This document shows, piece after piece, positions 25,385 to 33,581 of a stretch of 45,486 bases of DNA. Origin of the DNA: Verrucomicrobiota bacterium (lineage in GTDB: Bacteria > Verrucomicrobiota > Verrucomicrobiia > Chthoniobacterales > UBA10450); contig JAFASN010000074.1 of the NCBI GenBank assembly GCA_019244415.1, positions 1 through 45,486 of the forward strand, given 5' to 3'. The notes under the pieces are model-generated. The model did not search any database, was not told the DNA's origin, and was given only the letters and a program-made list of their open reading frames with translations. The position numbers and the translations under genes were made by a program. Each line of letters begins with the position of its first letter. Within the stretch, counting starts at the first letter, position 1.

Positions 25385-26169
25385 TGGTTCACGGCAGCGC
25401 CATCATCGGCTCAGGCGCAAAGATTGGGGCCAATGTCGCGATCGGGCCGCACACGATCGTCGGTGACGACGTGATCATTGGCGACGACACGAGCATCGGT
25501 GCAAATGCAGTCATCGAAGGCGAAGTACGGATCGGGCGAAACAATCGCATCGGACATGGGGCAGTGATCGGCGGCGCGCCGCAGGATGTGAGTTTCTCGC
25601 CAACAATACGGAGCCGCGTAGAAATCGGGAATGGGAATGTAATTCGCGAGTACTGCACGATTCACCGCGGTACCTCCGAGGGCAGCGCGACCACAGTGCG
25701 CGACGACAACTTTCTCATGGTTGGCGTTCACGTCGGCCATAACTGCGCAATCGGGAATAACGTGATCGTGGCGAACAATGTTTTGCTTGGCGGCTACGTC
25801 ACTGTTTTCGACCAGGCGTTCATCGGCGGCGGCACCACGCTGCACCAGAACATGCGCGTGGGGCGCCTCGTCATGGTGCAGGGGCTTTCGGCGTTCGGGA
25901 AAGATTTGCCGCCATTCACGCTCGCGGCGGAACGAAACGCGATTTTTGGCCTGAATGTCATCGGGTTGCGGCGCGCCGGATTTTCCGCGCAGCAACGGGA
26001 TGAAATCAAACGAGGGTTCAAGCTTCTGTACTTAAGCGGAGTCAACGCGCGGCAGGCGCTCGATAAATCGGCAGAGCTGGAATGGAGCGAGTTGGGGCGG
26101 GAGTTTTTCCAGTTCGTGGAAGAGGCGATCGCGAAACGCGGAGTCTGCCCGTATCACCGCGAACAGTAG
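25384..26169 (+). CDS. lpxA: UDP-N-acetylglucosamine O-acyltransferase
   Basis: A 261-aa left-handed beta-helix protein built of hexapeptide repeats, followed by a helical C-terminus from about residue 190. It catalyses the first step of lipid A synthesis, transferring a hydroxyacyl chain from ACP to UDP-GlcNAc. His119 in GVHVGHNC corresponds to catalytic His125 of E. coli. The IGGAPQDVSF and REYCTIHRGT loops are diagnostic for LpxA over LpxD. The usual neighbours lpxD and fabZ are not in this window. Presence of lpxA supports a Gram-negative LPS-type outer membrane. Confidence 0.93.
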   Translation: MVHGSAIIGSGAKIGANVAIGPHTIVGDDVIIGDDTSIGANAVIEGEVRIGRNNRIGHGAVIGGAPQDVSFSPTIRSRVEIGNGNVIREYCTIHRGTSEGSATTVRDDNFLMVGVHVGHNCAIGNNVIVANNVLLGGYVTVFDQAFIGGGTTLHQNMRVGRLVMVQGLSAFGKDLPPFTLAAERNAIFGLNVIGLRRAGFSAQQRDEIKRGFKLLYLSGVNARQALDKSAELEWSELGREFFQFVEEAIAKRGVCPYHREQ

Positions 26170-26210
26170 AGAATCGACTTCGCCTTGCGCAGCGATGGCG
26201 TTGTACTTTG

Positions 26211-26861
26211 CTATAACGCGAGCAACGCGAGCATTCGGCCGGTCCGGCCTTTCTCCGCGCGATACGAGTAGTAGCGTCCGAGATCACAAGCGGTGCACCG
26301 ACCAGTGTCGTGCGTTTCGTCCACGCCAGCCGCGCGGCATTGCTCGATGATCTGTGCGGCGAAATCGACCTCGTAGTGCGGCGGCCGGATACAGGGGCTA
26401 AGTTGCGCGACTAAATCGGCCGGAGCGATCCCGAAGTGTTCGTGCAGCAAACCGATCGCCTTTGGCACAATGCCAAGGTCCGTGCCTTTTTTCCCAGAAT
26501 GCACGAGCCCGATTGCCCGGTGTTGCCGGTCAGCAAGGTAAACCGCGCAACAATCAGCGACGTAGATTCCGAGGCAGACATTACGCTGATTCGTGATCAT
26601 GCCGTCGCAATTGCTGAAACAACGATCGTGCGCGAGCGGCGCATCAATGATCGCAACGCCATTGCCGTGGAGCTGCTGTGCTGTGGCAAACGCGTAGCTT
26701 CCGACGCCAAGCTCCCCTCGCACACTCCCATGTACTTCGTCCAGACGCGCGAGTACCGTTTGCTTGTCGGTAGATAATTCGATTCCCGGCACGCGTCCGA
26801 CGAAGGCGTGGGCAAAACGGCGTTCCTCTAACGCAGGAAAATTCTCCACCGGCACCGTCAT
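26211..26861 (-). CDS. pgeF: YfiH/PgeF family (laccase-domain) purine nucleoside phosphorylase-like protein
   Basis: A 216-aa protein from ATG 26861; ATG 26897 would add 12 residues. Family marks are AQQLHGNGV, CDGMITNQRNVCLGIYVADCCAVYL (the Cys/His metal site), HSGKKGT, and SPCIRPPHYEVD. Members were first called multicopper polyphenol oxidases but include zinc-type purine nucleoside phosphorylases (LACC1/YfiH) and peptidoglycan-editing PgeF. It lies 53 bp after tolC in the MarR2 operon. The HSGKKGT segment departs from the usual HAGWRG, so activity is not certain. Confidence 0.78.
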   Translation of the reverse strand: MTVPVENFPALEERRFAHAFVGRVPGIELSTDKQTVLARLDEVHGSVRGELGVGSYAFATAQQLHGNGVAIIDAPLAHDRCFSNCDGMITNQRNVCLGIYVADCCAVYLADRQHRAIGLVHSGKKGTDLGIVPKAIGLLHEHFGIAPADLVAQLSPCIRPPHYEVDFAAQIIEQCRAAGVDETHDTGRCTACDLGRYYSYRAEKGRTGRMLALLAL

Positions 26862-26914
26862 TCGCCCACTGTAGCGGCGCTCCACGGGCGTCCCCATTTT
26901 GCGCGAGTGCTGCC

Positions 26915-28531
26915 CTATTTTCCGCTCGACCGAACCACTGTCGTTTGCGTCCGGTTTTTCACCGCGCAATCGCCGTTGAGCGGCAGCGGCGTCGGCCGCG
27001 GGCCGGGCGTTGGCGCAGCATCAGTCCTGAGCTTGCGCCGGGTGGAAGGTTCATCGAGGCAAAGTGAGTACTTCACTTCGGTGGCAGTAACGCGGTCGAA
27101 TTCAGCCACGGCCGCGTTGTAGGTAAAGAGCGCCTGTAATTGCGTGGAACGGGCCGTGGTCAACTGCACGCGGGCATCGAGTACTTCGAGCTGTGTGCCG
27201 GCGCCGGCGTCGAGGCGGGCTTGTGCCAGACGAAGCGCCTCCGCCGCTTGCTCAACGTTTTTCTCTTGGCTCTGAATCAGCTCACGCCCCTGCACGATGT
27301 TTGAATATGCCTGCTGTACTTCTAGCTCCACCTGGCGTGTGTCGTCATCGAGCGTGATCTTCGATTCCTCCAGAACGGCTTTCGCCTGTTTCACGCGCCC
27401 GTAAGTCGCGCCCCAATCCCAGATGGCCCACGTACCAGTCGCGCCCAGGACGTAGCCGCTGCGCACGTCACCGATGTTATCGCTAATAGCCGAGCTGCGA
27501 AAATCAGGCCCTGCGCTGACGTTGATTTGCGGAAAGTACGTCGAGCGCGCGACTCCGACCTGCTCGCGGTTCGAGAGTACCACCGCTTTCTGCTGTTTCA
27601 GAAATGGGCGGTTCTCTTTCGCCACCGCGATCGCGCGGGTGATGGACATCGGCCGCGGCACGTAGGTCAGCTCGCCGACTGCTTCCAACGGAGCATTATC
27701 GCCGCGCGCAGGATCGAACTCGAGTCCGAGAGTTTTCGCCAGTTGCAGCTGCGAGATGCGGTAATTATTTCGGGCGCTGATCAATTGCGGGATTTGGTTC
27801 GAGAGCGCGACTTGTGCCTGAAGCACATTGAAACGCGGCACCGTGCCGGCCTCGAACCGGTTCTGCTGGTCTTGCAACTGGCTTTGCAACAGTTGCACAG
27901 ATTCTTCCTGTACTCCGATGAGCGCTTTGTTCAGCAGCACCTGATAGAATTGCTGCTTAACCGTCGAGACGATGGTATCGATGGCGTTGCGGAAGGAGTA
28001 GTACGAGCTGTCTCGCTGGAAATCGGCGGAGCGAATTTGCGAGACAACGCGGCCGCCCGCGAACACGACTTGGGTGGCAGCGATGGAAAGCGAATAGCTG
28101 CGCTCGGAACCGACTGAACCGGAGAAACTGCTACCACTGCCGCCGGTCGCCCCAGTGCTGGCTGTACTTCCGGTGCTGCCTGTACTCCCAGTTGTTCCCG
28201 TTGTGCCCGTCGTACCCGCACCACTGAACCCGCCGATGCTCTCCAGGTGCGGGTCCACGTCGGAGAAAGTCGCGCTGGCATTCACCTGCGGGAGAATAGC
28301 GGCGCGCATCTCGATGTAGAGGCCTTTGGTCCGCTCGATTTCCTGGCGCGCGGTGAGAATGGAAGGATTCTGCTGCAAGGCGGTGATTACCGCTTCATCA
28401 AGGGTGAAACGGCGCGGGGCGCGGCTGCCGGGCCGCACTTCACCGTTATCTCCCGCACCCGCATTCACGGCCAGAACACCGGTCATGGCAAGGGCGGCTC
28501 CCCACTGGATACACTTCGTTCGCATGTTCAA
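26915..28531 (-). CDS. TolC family outer-membrane efflux channel
   Basis: A 538-aa protein with a signal peptide (residues 1-~26, QWGAALAMTGVLAVNAGAG). Two repeated TolC units form the coiled helices; FTLDEAVITALQQNPSILTARQEIE and the later SRAIAVAKENRPF region mark the helix pairs. Residues about 105-135 are a Gly/Thr/Ser run encoded by 9-bp repeats. The C-terminus has a further ~50-residue Pro/Arg-rich tail. It forms the outer-membrane exit duct of a tripartite pump and probably works with the adaptor/RND pair at 6850-11294. It is preceded by its own MarR gene (39 bp gap) and followed by pgeF. Confidence 0.85.
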   Translation of the reverse strand: MNMRTKCIQWGAALAMTGVLAVNAGAGDNGEVRPGSRAPRRFTLDEAVITALQQNPSILTARQEIERTKGLYIEMRAAILPQVNASATFSDVDPHLESIGGFSGAGTTGTTGTTGSTGSTGSTASTGATGGSGSSFSGSVGSERSYSLSIAATQVVFAGGRVVSQIRSADFQRDSSYYSFRNAIDTIVSTVKQQFYQVLLNKALIGVQEESVQLLQSQLQDQQNRFEAGTVPRFNVLQAQVALSNQIPQLISARNNYRISQLQLAKTLGLEFDPARGDNAPLEAVGELTYVPRPMSITRAIAVAKENRPFLKQQKAVVLSNREQVGVARSTYFPQINVSAGPDFRSSAISDNIGDVRSGYVLGATGTWAIWDWGATYGRVKQAKAVLEESKITLDDDTRQVELEVQQAYSNIVQGRELIQSQEKNVEQAAEALRLAQARLDAGAGTQLEVLDARVQLTTARSTQLQALFTYNAAVAEFDRVTATEVKYSLCLDEPSTRRKLRTDAAPTPGPRPTPLPLNGDCAVKNRTQTTVVRSSGK

Positions 28532-28570
28532 AAAGTCGGCAGGAAACGCGGAGTCTAATCGGCTCGCGCG

Positions 28571-29071
28571 TTATTGCCAGTTCACAGTGCAGTGGCTGCC
28601 GGAGGATTGCTTCTGCTGACAGACGGCATGGACCTTGGTGTAGATCTGCAGCCACGCTTCTTGTTCCGATGGCGTCAAGTGAGCCATTAACTTCATCAAA
28701 TTCTGCACGACCTCCTCGCGAATGCGCCGTACTAGCGCCGAACCTTTCGAGGTGATACAAACCATCACCTTGCGCCGATCTTCGCGCGCGGCTGAACGGG
28801 AGACGTAGCCGAGGTTCTCCAGGCGCGCCACTAATCCGCTGGCCGCCGCAGTGGTGTGCCCCATTTTTTGCGCGATGGCAGACATGGTGAGCACCTCCTG
28901 CTGGTCGAGCAGAGCGAGGAGAAAGTATTGGGAAAAGGAAACGTTTCCAGGCGCGAGTTCCTTGCACAGGTGCAGCAGAAAGCAGCGCTGCATTTCCATG
29001 ATGATGTGCGTGAGTCGTTCCGCATCTGCCCGAAGTTGAGACGGTTCGGCCAGGGTCGTTTCGGAATTCAC
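28571..29071 (-). CDS. MarR family transcriptional regulator of the tolC locus
   Basis: A 166-aa winged-helix protein. VSFSQYFLLALL, the helix-turn-helix LTMSAIAQKMGHTTAAASGLVARLENLGYV and the wing SAAREDRRKVMVCIT match MarR. The GTG start at 29071 lies 8 nt after the -10 box of a strong promoter (29108-29080), so the mRNA is probably leaderless; a later start at the internal ATG (about residue 25) would remove part of the dimer interface. Expected to control tolC-pgeF. No clear palindrome is seen at its promoter, unlike the first MarR locus. Confidence 0.82.
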   Translation of the reverse strand: MNSETTLAEPSQLRADAERLTHIIMEMQRCFLLHLCKELAPGNVSFSQYFLLALLDQQEVLTMSAIAQKMGHTTAAASGLVARLENLGYVSRSAAREDRRKVMVCITSKGSALVRRIREEVVQNLMKLMAHLTPSEQEAWLQIYTKVHAVCQQKQSSGSHCTVNWQ

Positions 29072-29079
29072 TGGTTTAC

Positions 29080-29108
29080 ATGCTAGAAACGTGAGTTGCC
29101 GCTGTCAA
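29080..29108 (-). promoter_or_regulatory. Promoter of the marR2-tolC operon
   Basis: On the minus strand TTGACA (29108-29103), a 17-nt spacer and TAGCAT (29085-29080) form a near-consensus promoter. The start site is predicted 1-2 nt before the GTG start codon at 29071. Confidence 0.6.
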
Positions 29109-29157
29109 GGAACACAGGCGCTCGTCTGTACTCAGCGACTCGAACGTCGCCGGCCGA

Positions 29158-30342
29158 TCACGTGATCAGCAGCGCCTGAACCAATTGCCCGGCGGCAAGC
29201 GTCTCCCCGGCTGCGACACGCAGCAATGCATTCGCGCGTGCCAAACCGAAAAGCGCGTGCGATTCCTGTCGCCCCGCGAGCCTAAACTCACCACCGCACA
29301 ATTCCCCTCGGAAGTAATGCGGCCGCGTGTCGTCACCGACAATATCACGGGCGAGTCGCGCACAGGTTCGCGGCAGCTCGAGCTCGGTGTCCTGCGCGCC
29401 CATCATGCGGAGCAGCGCCGGGCGCACGAAAACGAGGAACGTGACAAAGGACGAGACCGTGTTCCCCGGCAACCCAAAAATCCCGCAGTTCCCCTGAGTA
29501 CCGAACAGAAACGGCTTGCCGGGTTTGATCAGTACGCGCCAAACATCGAGCTTCGCGCCGAGCTTCTCGAGCGCTTCGCGCACCAGGTCACGCGCACCGA
29601 CGGACACGCCGCCGCTGATGACCAGCACGTCAGCCCGCATCCCTTCTTCAAGGCTCGCGTACAGCGCATCCAGTTCATCGCGACAGTGCTTCTGCATCAC
29701 CAACTCCGCGTTTGTTTGCCGCGCCAATGCCGAAAGCATCACCGCATTCGAGTCGTAAATCTCACCCGCGCGCAGCTCGTGGCCTGCGGCGACAACTTCA
29801 TCGCCGGTTGTAACGACGGCCACAGACGCACGTTGATGGACCTCAATGTCCGCGTGCCCTTGCGATGCCAGTAACGCCAGCGCCGCCGGTCCAAGCCTTT
29901 GGCCACACTCGACAATCGTCTGCCCGACCGCCAGATCACTGCTCGCCTTACGGATAAAATCTCCCGCGCGTACTTCGCCTGCTGCGATTACGATGCGGTC
30001 ACCGTCGCACGCGGTTTCCTCCTGCATCACCACCGCGTCCGCATTTCGCGGGATAGGCGCGCCGGTAAGAATGCGCACGCTTTCACCGGCGGAAATGCAC
30101 AGTTCGCGCGAGACGCCCGCAGGCTGTTCACCGATCACTCGCAAGCGCGCTCCATTGGTCGCGTCACTCGCTATGACCGCGTACCCGTCCATCGCGGAAT
30201 TGTCGAAGCGAGGCAACGGAATCGTCGCTCGTAGCTCACGCGCCGCGAAACGATCAAGCGCGTCGGGCAGAGCCACGCGTTCGCGCGGCAGTGGCGAAAC
30301 TGACTCGAGAATTCTGGCGCGCGCTTCGTCCTCGCTGATCAC
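29158..30342 (-). CDS. moeA: Molybdopterin molybdenumtransferase MoeA
   Basis: A 394-aa enzyme that inserts molybdate into adenylated molybdopterin. FDNSAMDGYAV near residue 50, GAPIPRNADAVVMQEE, the MoaB-like domain with VAVVTTGDEVV, YDSNAVMLSAL and ISGGVSVGARDLV, and KPGKPFLFG/IFGLPGNTVSSF are all present. The GTG at 30342 gives the usual MISEDEAR start; a TTG five codons upstream is possible. A heptamer repeat (AATCAGC) lies 14 bp upstream of the start. It stands alone, but would provide the cofactor for the sulfite oxidase at 1984-3024. Confidence 0.92.
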   Translation of the reverse strand: MISEDEARARILESVSPLPRERVALPDALDRFAARELRATIPLPRFDNSAMDGYAVIASDATNGARLRVIGEQPAGVSRELCISAGESVRILTGAPIPRNADAVVMQEETACDGDRIVIAAGEVRAGDFIRKASSDLAVGQTIVECGQRLGPAALALLASQGHADIEVHQRASVAVVTTGDEVVAAGHELRAGEIYDSNAVMLSALARQTNAELVMQKHCRDELDALYASLEEGMRADVLVISGGVSVGARDLVREALEKLGAKLDVWRVLIKPGKPFLFGTQGNCGIFGLPGNTVSSFVTFLVFVRPALLRMMGAQDTELELPRTCARLARDIVGDDTRPHYFRGELCGGEFRLAGRQESHALFGLARANALLRVAAGETLAAGQLVQALLIT

Positions 30343-30355
30343 GGAACAGTAGATC

Positions 30356-30388
30356 AATCAGCAATCAGCAATCAGCAATCAGCAATCA
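30356..30388. repeat. Tandem heptamer (AATCAGC), 4.7 copies
   Basis: Four exact copies of AATCAGC (30356-30383) and a partial fifth. It lies directly upstream of the moeA start on the minus strand, with a GCTGAT at 30334-30339 that can pair with it across the start codon. It is a simple tandem repeat without unique spacers. Confidence 0.9.
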
Positions 30389-30457
30389 CGTTTCCGAGCA
30401 GGAGTTAGTTGGCAAGAACCAGCAGCGCGCCATATTCTGCACCTTGCGCGATCCATT

Positions 30458-30545
30458 GGTGAGGTGGCTGAGAGGTCGAAAGCAGCGCTTTGCTAAAGCG
30501 CCGTACCCCAAAAGGGTACCGAGGGTTCGAATCCCTCCCTCACCG
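30458..30545 (+). tRNA. tRNA-Ser(GCU)
   Basis: A class II tRNA: acceptor GGTGAGG/CCTCACC, D arm GCTGAGAGGTCGAAAGC, anticodon arm GCGCT-TTGCTAA-AGCGC with anticodon GCT, a long variable arm (TACCC/GGGTA), and T arm GAGGG-TTCGAAT-CCCTC. Discriminator G; CCA is not encoded. An unusual gene follows 35 bp downstream, so the tRNA may have been an insertion site. Confidence 0.95.
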
Positions 30546-30580
30546 CGCCGTTATTCCGAGAGTACGCGCAAATTCGAGCG

Positions 30581-31333
30581 ATGAGTTCTGACTCAGCTAC
30601 TCGGCGACGTGTGAGTGACCGGAACATTGCGTTCATGCGAGATCTCGAGAGACGATTTCAACGTGCAACCGGATTGCGCAACCGAGCGGTTTACAAAATT
30701 TACTACTGCGAGATACACCGAGCTCCGATTCTCACCCTTGGGCTCAACCCAGGGGGTAACCCGTCGCATATGAATTCGAACGGCCGCACGATGAAGAGCG
30801 GATTCGTCGCGTGTGCTTCAGCTCGCTATCATGAAAACGGAAGGCACGATCTGCTCGATTGTGAATGGAAAGAGAACCACGGATTGCGGGAAATCCTCGC
30901 ACCGCTTCTCGGAGGCGACCCGAAGCGGATTCGAGACGAAGTGGTAAAGACGAACGTGGCATTTCGGCGGTCGGCCAAGAAAGCCGACATCGACATCGTA
31001 GCGGCGATTGGCGAGGCTGAGCCTTTTCTGGCTGAAATTATCGCACACGTGAAACCGGTGCTGATTTTGCTCACCGGTGTTCCGATACTCGATTTCCTGA
31101 AACGCCACGCAACAAGATTTGAGCAGATCGGTCGCACCCAAAAGGCTCGCGCAATTAATCAAGTAGTGTTCGCCGCAGCGCGAGCGCGCCTTCGGCGAAC
31201 GAGTCGAGTCACCTTGGTGGTCCAAGTGGCACACGCGTCGCGGTTTGCCTGGACGTACAAAAGGTACAACGTTGCCCAGCGCACCTTTAATCTCCTCGAG
31301 ACCTCGACGAATGCCGGCGCAATTTCGAAGTAG
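30581..31333 (+). CDS. Unknown protein with uracil-DNA-glycosylase-like motifs
   Basis: A 250-aa protein not recognised with certainty. Three features resemble the UDG superfamily: APILTLGLNPGGNPS (49-62), like the G-x-N-P-G active-site loop of Mug/TDG-type enzymes; VKPVLILLTGVPILDFL (158-173), like the central core strand and helix; and VVQVAHASRFAW (213-224), where the HPS-type DNA loop would be. An N-terminal basic helix (FMRDLERRFQRATGLRNR) precedes them. No Shine-Dalgarno is visible. It sits 35 bp after tRNA-Ser, and its GTAC sites (CGTACA, GGTACA) lack the A/T flanks that dominate the rest of the window, which suggests acquisition by transfer. A base-excision or modified-base role is a guess. 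Confidence 0.5.
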   Translation: MSSDSATRRRVSDRNIAFMRDLERRFQRATGLRNRAVYKIYYCEIHRAPILTLGLNPGGNPSHMNSNGRTMKSGFVACASARYHENGRHDLLDCEWKENHGLREILAPLLGGDPKRIRDEVVKTNVAFRRSAKKADIDIVAAIGEAEPFLAEIIAHVKPVLILLTGVPILDFLKRHATRFEQIGRTQKARAINQVVFAAARARLRRTSRVTLVVQVAHASRFAWTYKRYNVAQRTFNLLETSTNAGAISK

Positions 31334-31619
31334 CCGACGTTGTTTTCATCATTGAATGGGCAGCGGAACAAAGGATCTGGGCCGTTCGTTTCAGTGCAGC
31401 GTTGCGGATCTCGTCTCCGGTCAGCCGTCCTGCGTTCTCGACGCGTACGGTTAAGACGAGGTCTTCGAGGTTCAACTCTCCATTCCGGTTTGTTATTGCG
31501 ATTACTTCGTCGTCGGTTCTGTCAACAGTAGAGCTCACGGATACCATCGCAGTATTGTTCCGTCCGAGCGTTATGCGATCGACACCAAAGCCCGACTCGG
31601 TCCCATAAAAGAAGTTCAT
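31287..31619 (-). CDS. Hypothetical small protein, convergent with the UDG-like gene
   Basis: A 110-aa frame starting at ATG 31619. Residues 18-75 (GRNNTAMVSVSSTVDRT, LEDLVLTVRVENAGRLTG) alternate like a beta-rich domain and codon use is plausible, but no family is recognised. The last 16 codons overlap the 3' end of the UDG-like gene on the other strand. A shift to another frame near 31370 would give a more protein-like tail, so it could be a decayed gene. It carries a CGTACG site, again unlike the surrounding genome. Confidence 0.3.
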   Translation of the reverse strand: MNFFYGTESGFGVDRITLGRNNTAMVSVSSTVDRTDDEVIAITNRNGELNLEDLVLTVRVENAGRLTGDEIRNAALKRTAQILCSAAHSMMKTTSATSKLRRHSSRSRGD

Positions 31620-31901
31620 TCACGTAAAGTAGCGGTTTGCCACAGAAACACGATTCGAATCACAAGCGCGGAACCGACAGAACAACCAGAATGAATGATG
31701 CGCTCGGGGATTAGAAGTGACACGGTATAAAATGAAGCACGCCAGAAGCATAACGTGAAACCTTGCGAGGCATTCCCGTTTCCGCGCGATTTTCATGGCT
31801 GATCAGCTTTGAGCCACAAATTGAAGACACTTGGCAAGCAGCCAGCGAGAACGTCCTTGTCCCTCCGTCGCGCACCTCGCATTGCGATCGATGACTAACG
31901 C
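31620..31901. other. Non-coding stretch of the tRNA-Ser island
   Basis: About 280 bp with no convincing frame, less GC-rich than its surroundings by eye. The only structure is the short palindrome GATTCGAATC (31649-31658), which shares TTCGAATC with the T loop of tRNA-Ser but is too short to call an attachment site. Confidence 0.4.
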
Positions 31902-32258
31902 GTGACGAACGACTTTTCCGAAGCTGATGTGGAAGAAACGTTCGCGCGCTCTTCCGGGCCCGGCGGGCAACACGTCAATAAAGTTTCGTCAGCGGTAACG
32001 CTGCGGCATCTGCCGAGCGGATTGCGCGTCACGGTGGAAGATTCGCGCTCCCAGGCGACAAACCGCAAGCTTGCGCGCGAGCGTTTGCGCGATTTGGTCG
32101 TGAGAGAGCGCGCCCGCGAACAGGCGCTGAAGCGCGCCGCGCGCGAAAAAGAGCGGCGACGCAAATCACCGCGGCCGCGAAAGCTGAAAGAGGCGATCCT
32201 GAAGACAAAACGTAAACGTTCGGAGCTCAAGCGGCAGCGGAGCCAGATCGACGATTGA
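31902..32258 (+). CDS. GGQ-domain peptide chain release factor-like protein (ArfB/mtRF-R type)
   Basis: A 118-aa protein consisting of a class I release factor catalytic domain only. [20 protein letters not shown] contains the GGQ that triggers peptidyl-tRNA hydrolysis. No codon-recognition domain is present. The second half is a highly basic helix ([20 protein letters not shown], then [13 protein letters not shown]), as in ribosome rescue factors that insert a basic tail into the empty mRNA channel. A role in rescuing stalled ribosomes is inferred. The GTG start is used; the stop overlaps the next gene's TTG start by 4 bp (TTGA). Confidence 0.8.
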   Translation: MTNDFSEADVEETFARSSGPGGQHVNKVSSAVTLRHLPSGLRVTVEDSRSQATNRKLARERLRDLVVRERAREQALKRAAREKERRRKSPRPRKLKEAILKTKRKRSELKRQRSQIDD

Positions 32259-33304
32259 GAACACTGCGTTTCGGCATCATCGGTGCGGGCTGGCCGGGGC
32301 AACAGCACGCGAAAGCGATCGCCGCAATTCCTGGCACGGAATTGCGCGCGTGCAGCGATACCAACGACGAACGGCTACAGGCGTTCCGGCACGAATTTTC
32401 ACCGATGACTACGTTTGCTGAGTACCATGAGCTGCTGGCGGACGGCGAAATCGATGCTGTGATCATATGTCTGCCCAATTTCCTTCATTTTCCGGCCTCA
32501 CTCGCCGCACTGGAAGCCGGCAAGCATGTGCTTTGCGAGAAACCGCCGACGTTGAATGCGGCGGAAATGAAAGTACTGCGCGACGCAGCGGCCAAACGCA
32601 ACCTGGTGTACTTTTTCGGCCGCCAATTCCGGTTCGCTCCGGCGCTGCGTACAGCGCGCGAAATCATCAGCGAAGGGAAACTCGGAACAATCTATCGCGC
32701 TCGCGCTACCTGGGTGCGCTCGCGCGGCATTCCACCTGGAGTCGATTCGTGGTTCACCGATAAAAAACGCTCGGGTGGCGGCGCGCTCATCGACATCGGC
32801 GTGCACGCGCTCGACAGCGCCTGGTTTCTGATGGGAACGCCGCGGCCGGTTTCCATCAGCGCAAAGGTGTTCCGCAATTTCGCGCACTTCGTCAACGCGC
32901 CTGTCTTCAACGTCGAAGATGAAGCACATGCGTTTATACGGTTCGCGAATGGGTCGATCATAGAGCTGGAGACTTCCTGGGCGGCGAACCTGACCGACGA
33001 TACACCCGTCGGCCCCGAATGGGTCGGGCGCGAGTCAAACAATTGCGTGCTCTTCGGGACCAAAGCAACCCTGCGGCTAAGACCGTTCACGTTATTTGAA
33101 GACCAAAACGGAAAGCTCGTCACCGTGCCACTGCAATCCGAGTACACCGACAACAGTTTCGAAATGCAATTGCGCAACTTTGCCGACGCGATCCGGGGCG
33201 ACGCTGCGCCGATCAACAATGCCGAACAGGCATTCCAGTTGATGGAAATGATCGACGGCATTTACGCTTCCAGCGAGCTGGGCCGCGAAGTGCCCGTGGC
33301 CTGA
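32255..33304 (+). CDS. Gfo/Idh/MocA family NAD(P)-dependent oxidoreductase
   Basis: A 349-aa protein. The Rossmann domain has [17 protein letters not shown], the [23 protein letters not shown] segment (with catalytic Lys of EKP) and [13 protein letters not shown]; the C-terminal domain has [21 protein letters not shown] with the DxGxHxxD catalytic motif. These enzymes oxidise sugars, inositols or related alcohols. The substrate is unknown and no sugar-catabolic neighbours are present. The TTG start overlaps the release-factor-like gene, so the two share an mRNA without an obvious functional link. Confidence 0.85.
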   Translation: MRTLRFGIIGAGWPGQQHAKAIAAIPGTELRACSDTNDERLQAFRHEFSPMTTFAEYHELLADGEIDAVIICLPNFLHFPASLAALEAGKHVLCEKPPTLNAAEMKVLRDAAAKRNLVYFFGRQFRFAPALRTAREIISEGKLGTIYRARATWVRSRGIPPGVDSWFTDKKRSGGGALIDIGVHALDSAWFLMGTPRPVSISAKVFRNFAHFVNAPVFNVEDEAHAFIRFANGSIIELETSWAANLTDDTPVGPEWVGRESNNCVLFGTKATLRLRPFTLFEDQNGKLVTVPLQSEYTDNSFEMQLRNFADAIRGDAAPINNAEQAFQLMEMIDGIYASSELGREVPVA

Positions 33305-33379
33305 GTACACGAAAATCTTTTGCCGAAATACATCTGCCCGCGCCACTTGCGCCGAACTTGTGAGCAAAGCGAATCAATT

Positions 33380-33556
33380 ATGAGCAAAATTATTCCTCTT
33401 TTCGCCGCGACGGCTGCGCTCGCGTTGAGCTCCTGCACCACCGTCGTGCATGAGCCGGAGCCGGCGACTACGACAACCACGGTGCATGAGACCACAGCGG
33501 TCGCTCGCCCGTCCACCACCACACAGACCACAACTACACGTTCAAGCGGCTACTAG
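33380..33556 (+). CDS. Small threonine-rich lipoprotein, tandem copy 1
   Basis: A 58-aa protein. Residues 1-18 form a lipoprotein signal (KIIPLFAATAALALSS) with a lipobox ending at Cys19 (LSSC). The mature 40 residues are mostly Thr, with Pro, Glu and Val (ATTTTTVHETTAVARPSTTT), ending TTTRSSGY. No folded domain is likely. It is followed 25 bp later by a paralogue with the same design. It is probably anchored to a membrane; its function is unknown. Confidence 0.7.
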   Translation: MSKIIPLFAATAALALSSCTTVVHEPEPATTTTTVHETTAVARPSTTTQTTTTRSSGY

Positions 33557-33581
33557 CCCACGAATTGCTAACAAACATCCT

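Noticed and set aside
30356-30388. CRISPR array
   Set aside because: The repeat is only 7 bp, tandem and without unique spacers; no cas genes are present.
31649-31658. Attachment site for an integrative element matching tRNA-Ser
   Set aside because: Only TTCGAATC (8 bp) is shared with the tRNA T loop, a sequence common to many tRNAs, and no integrase gene is visible.
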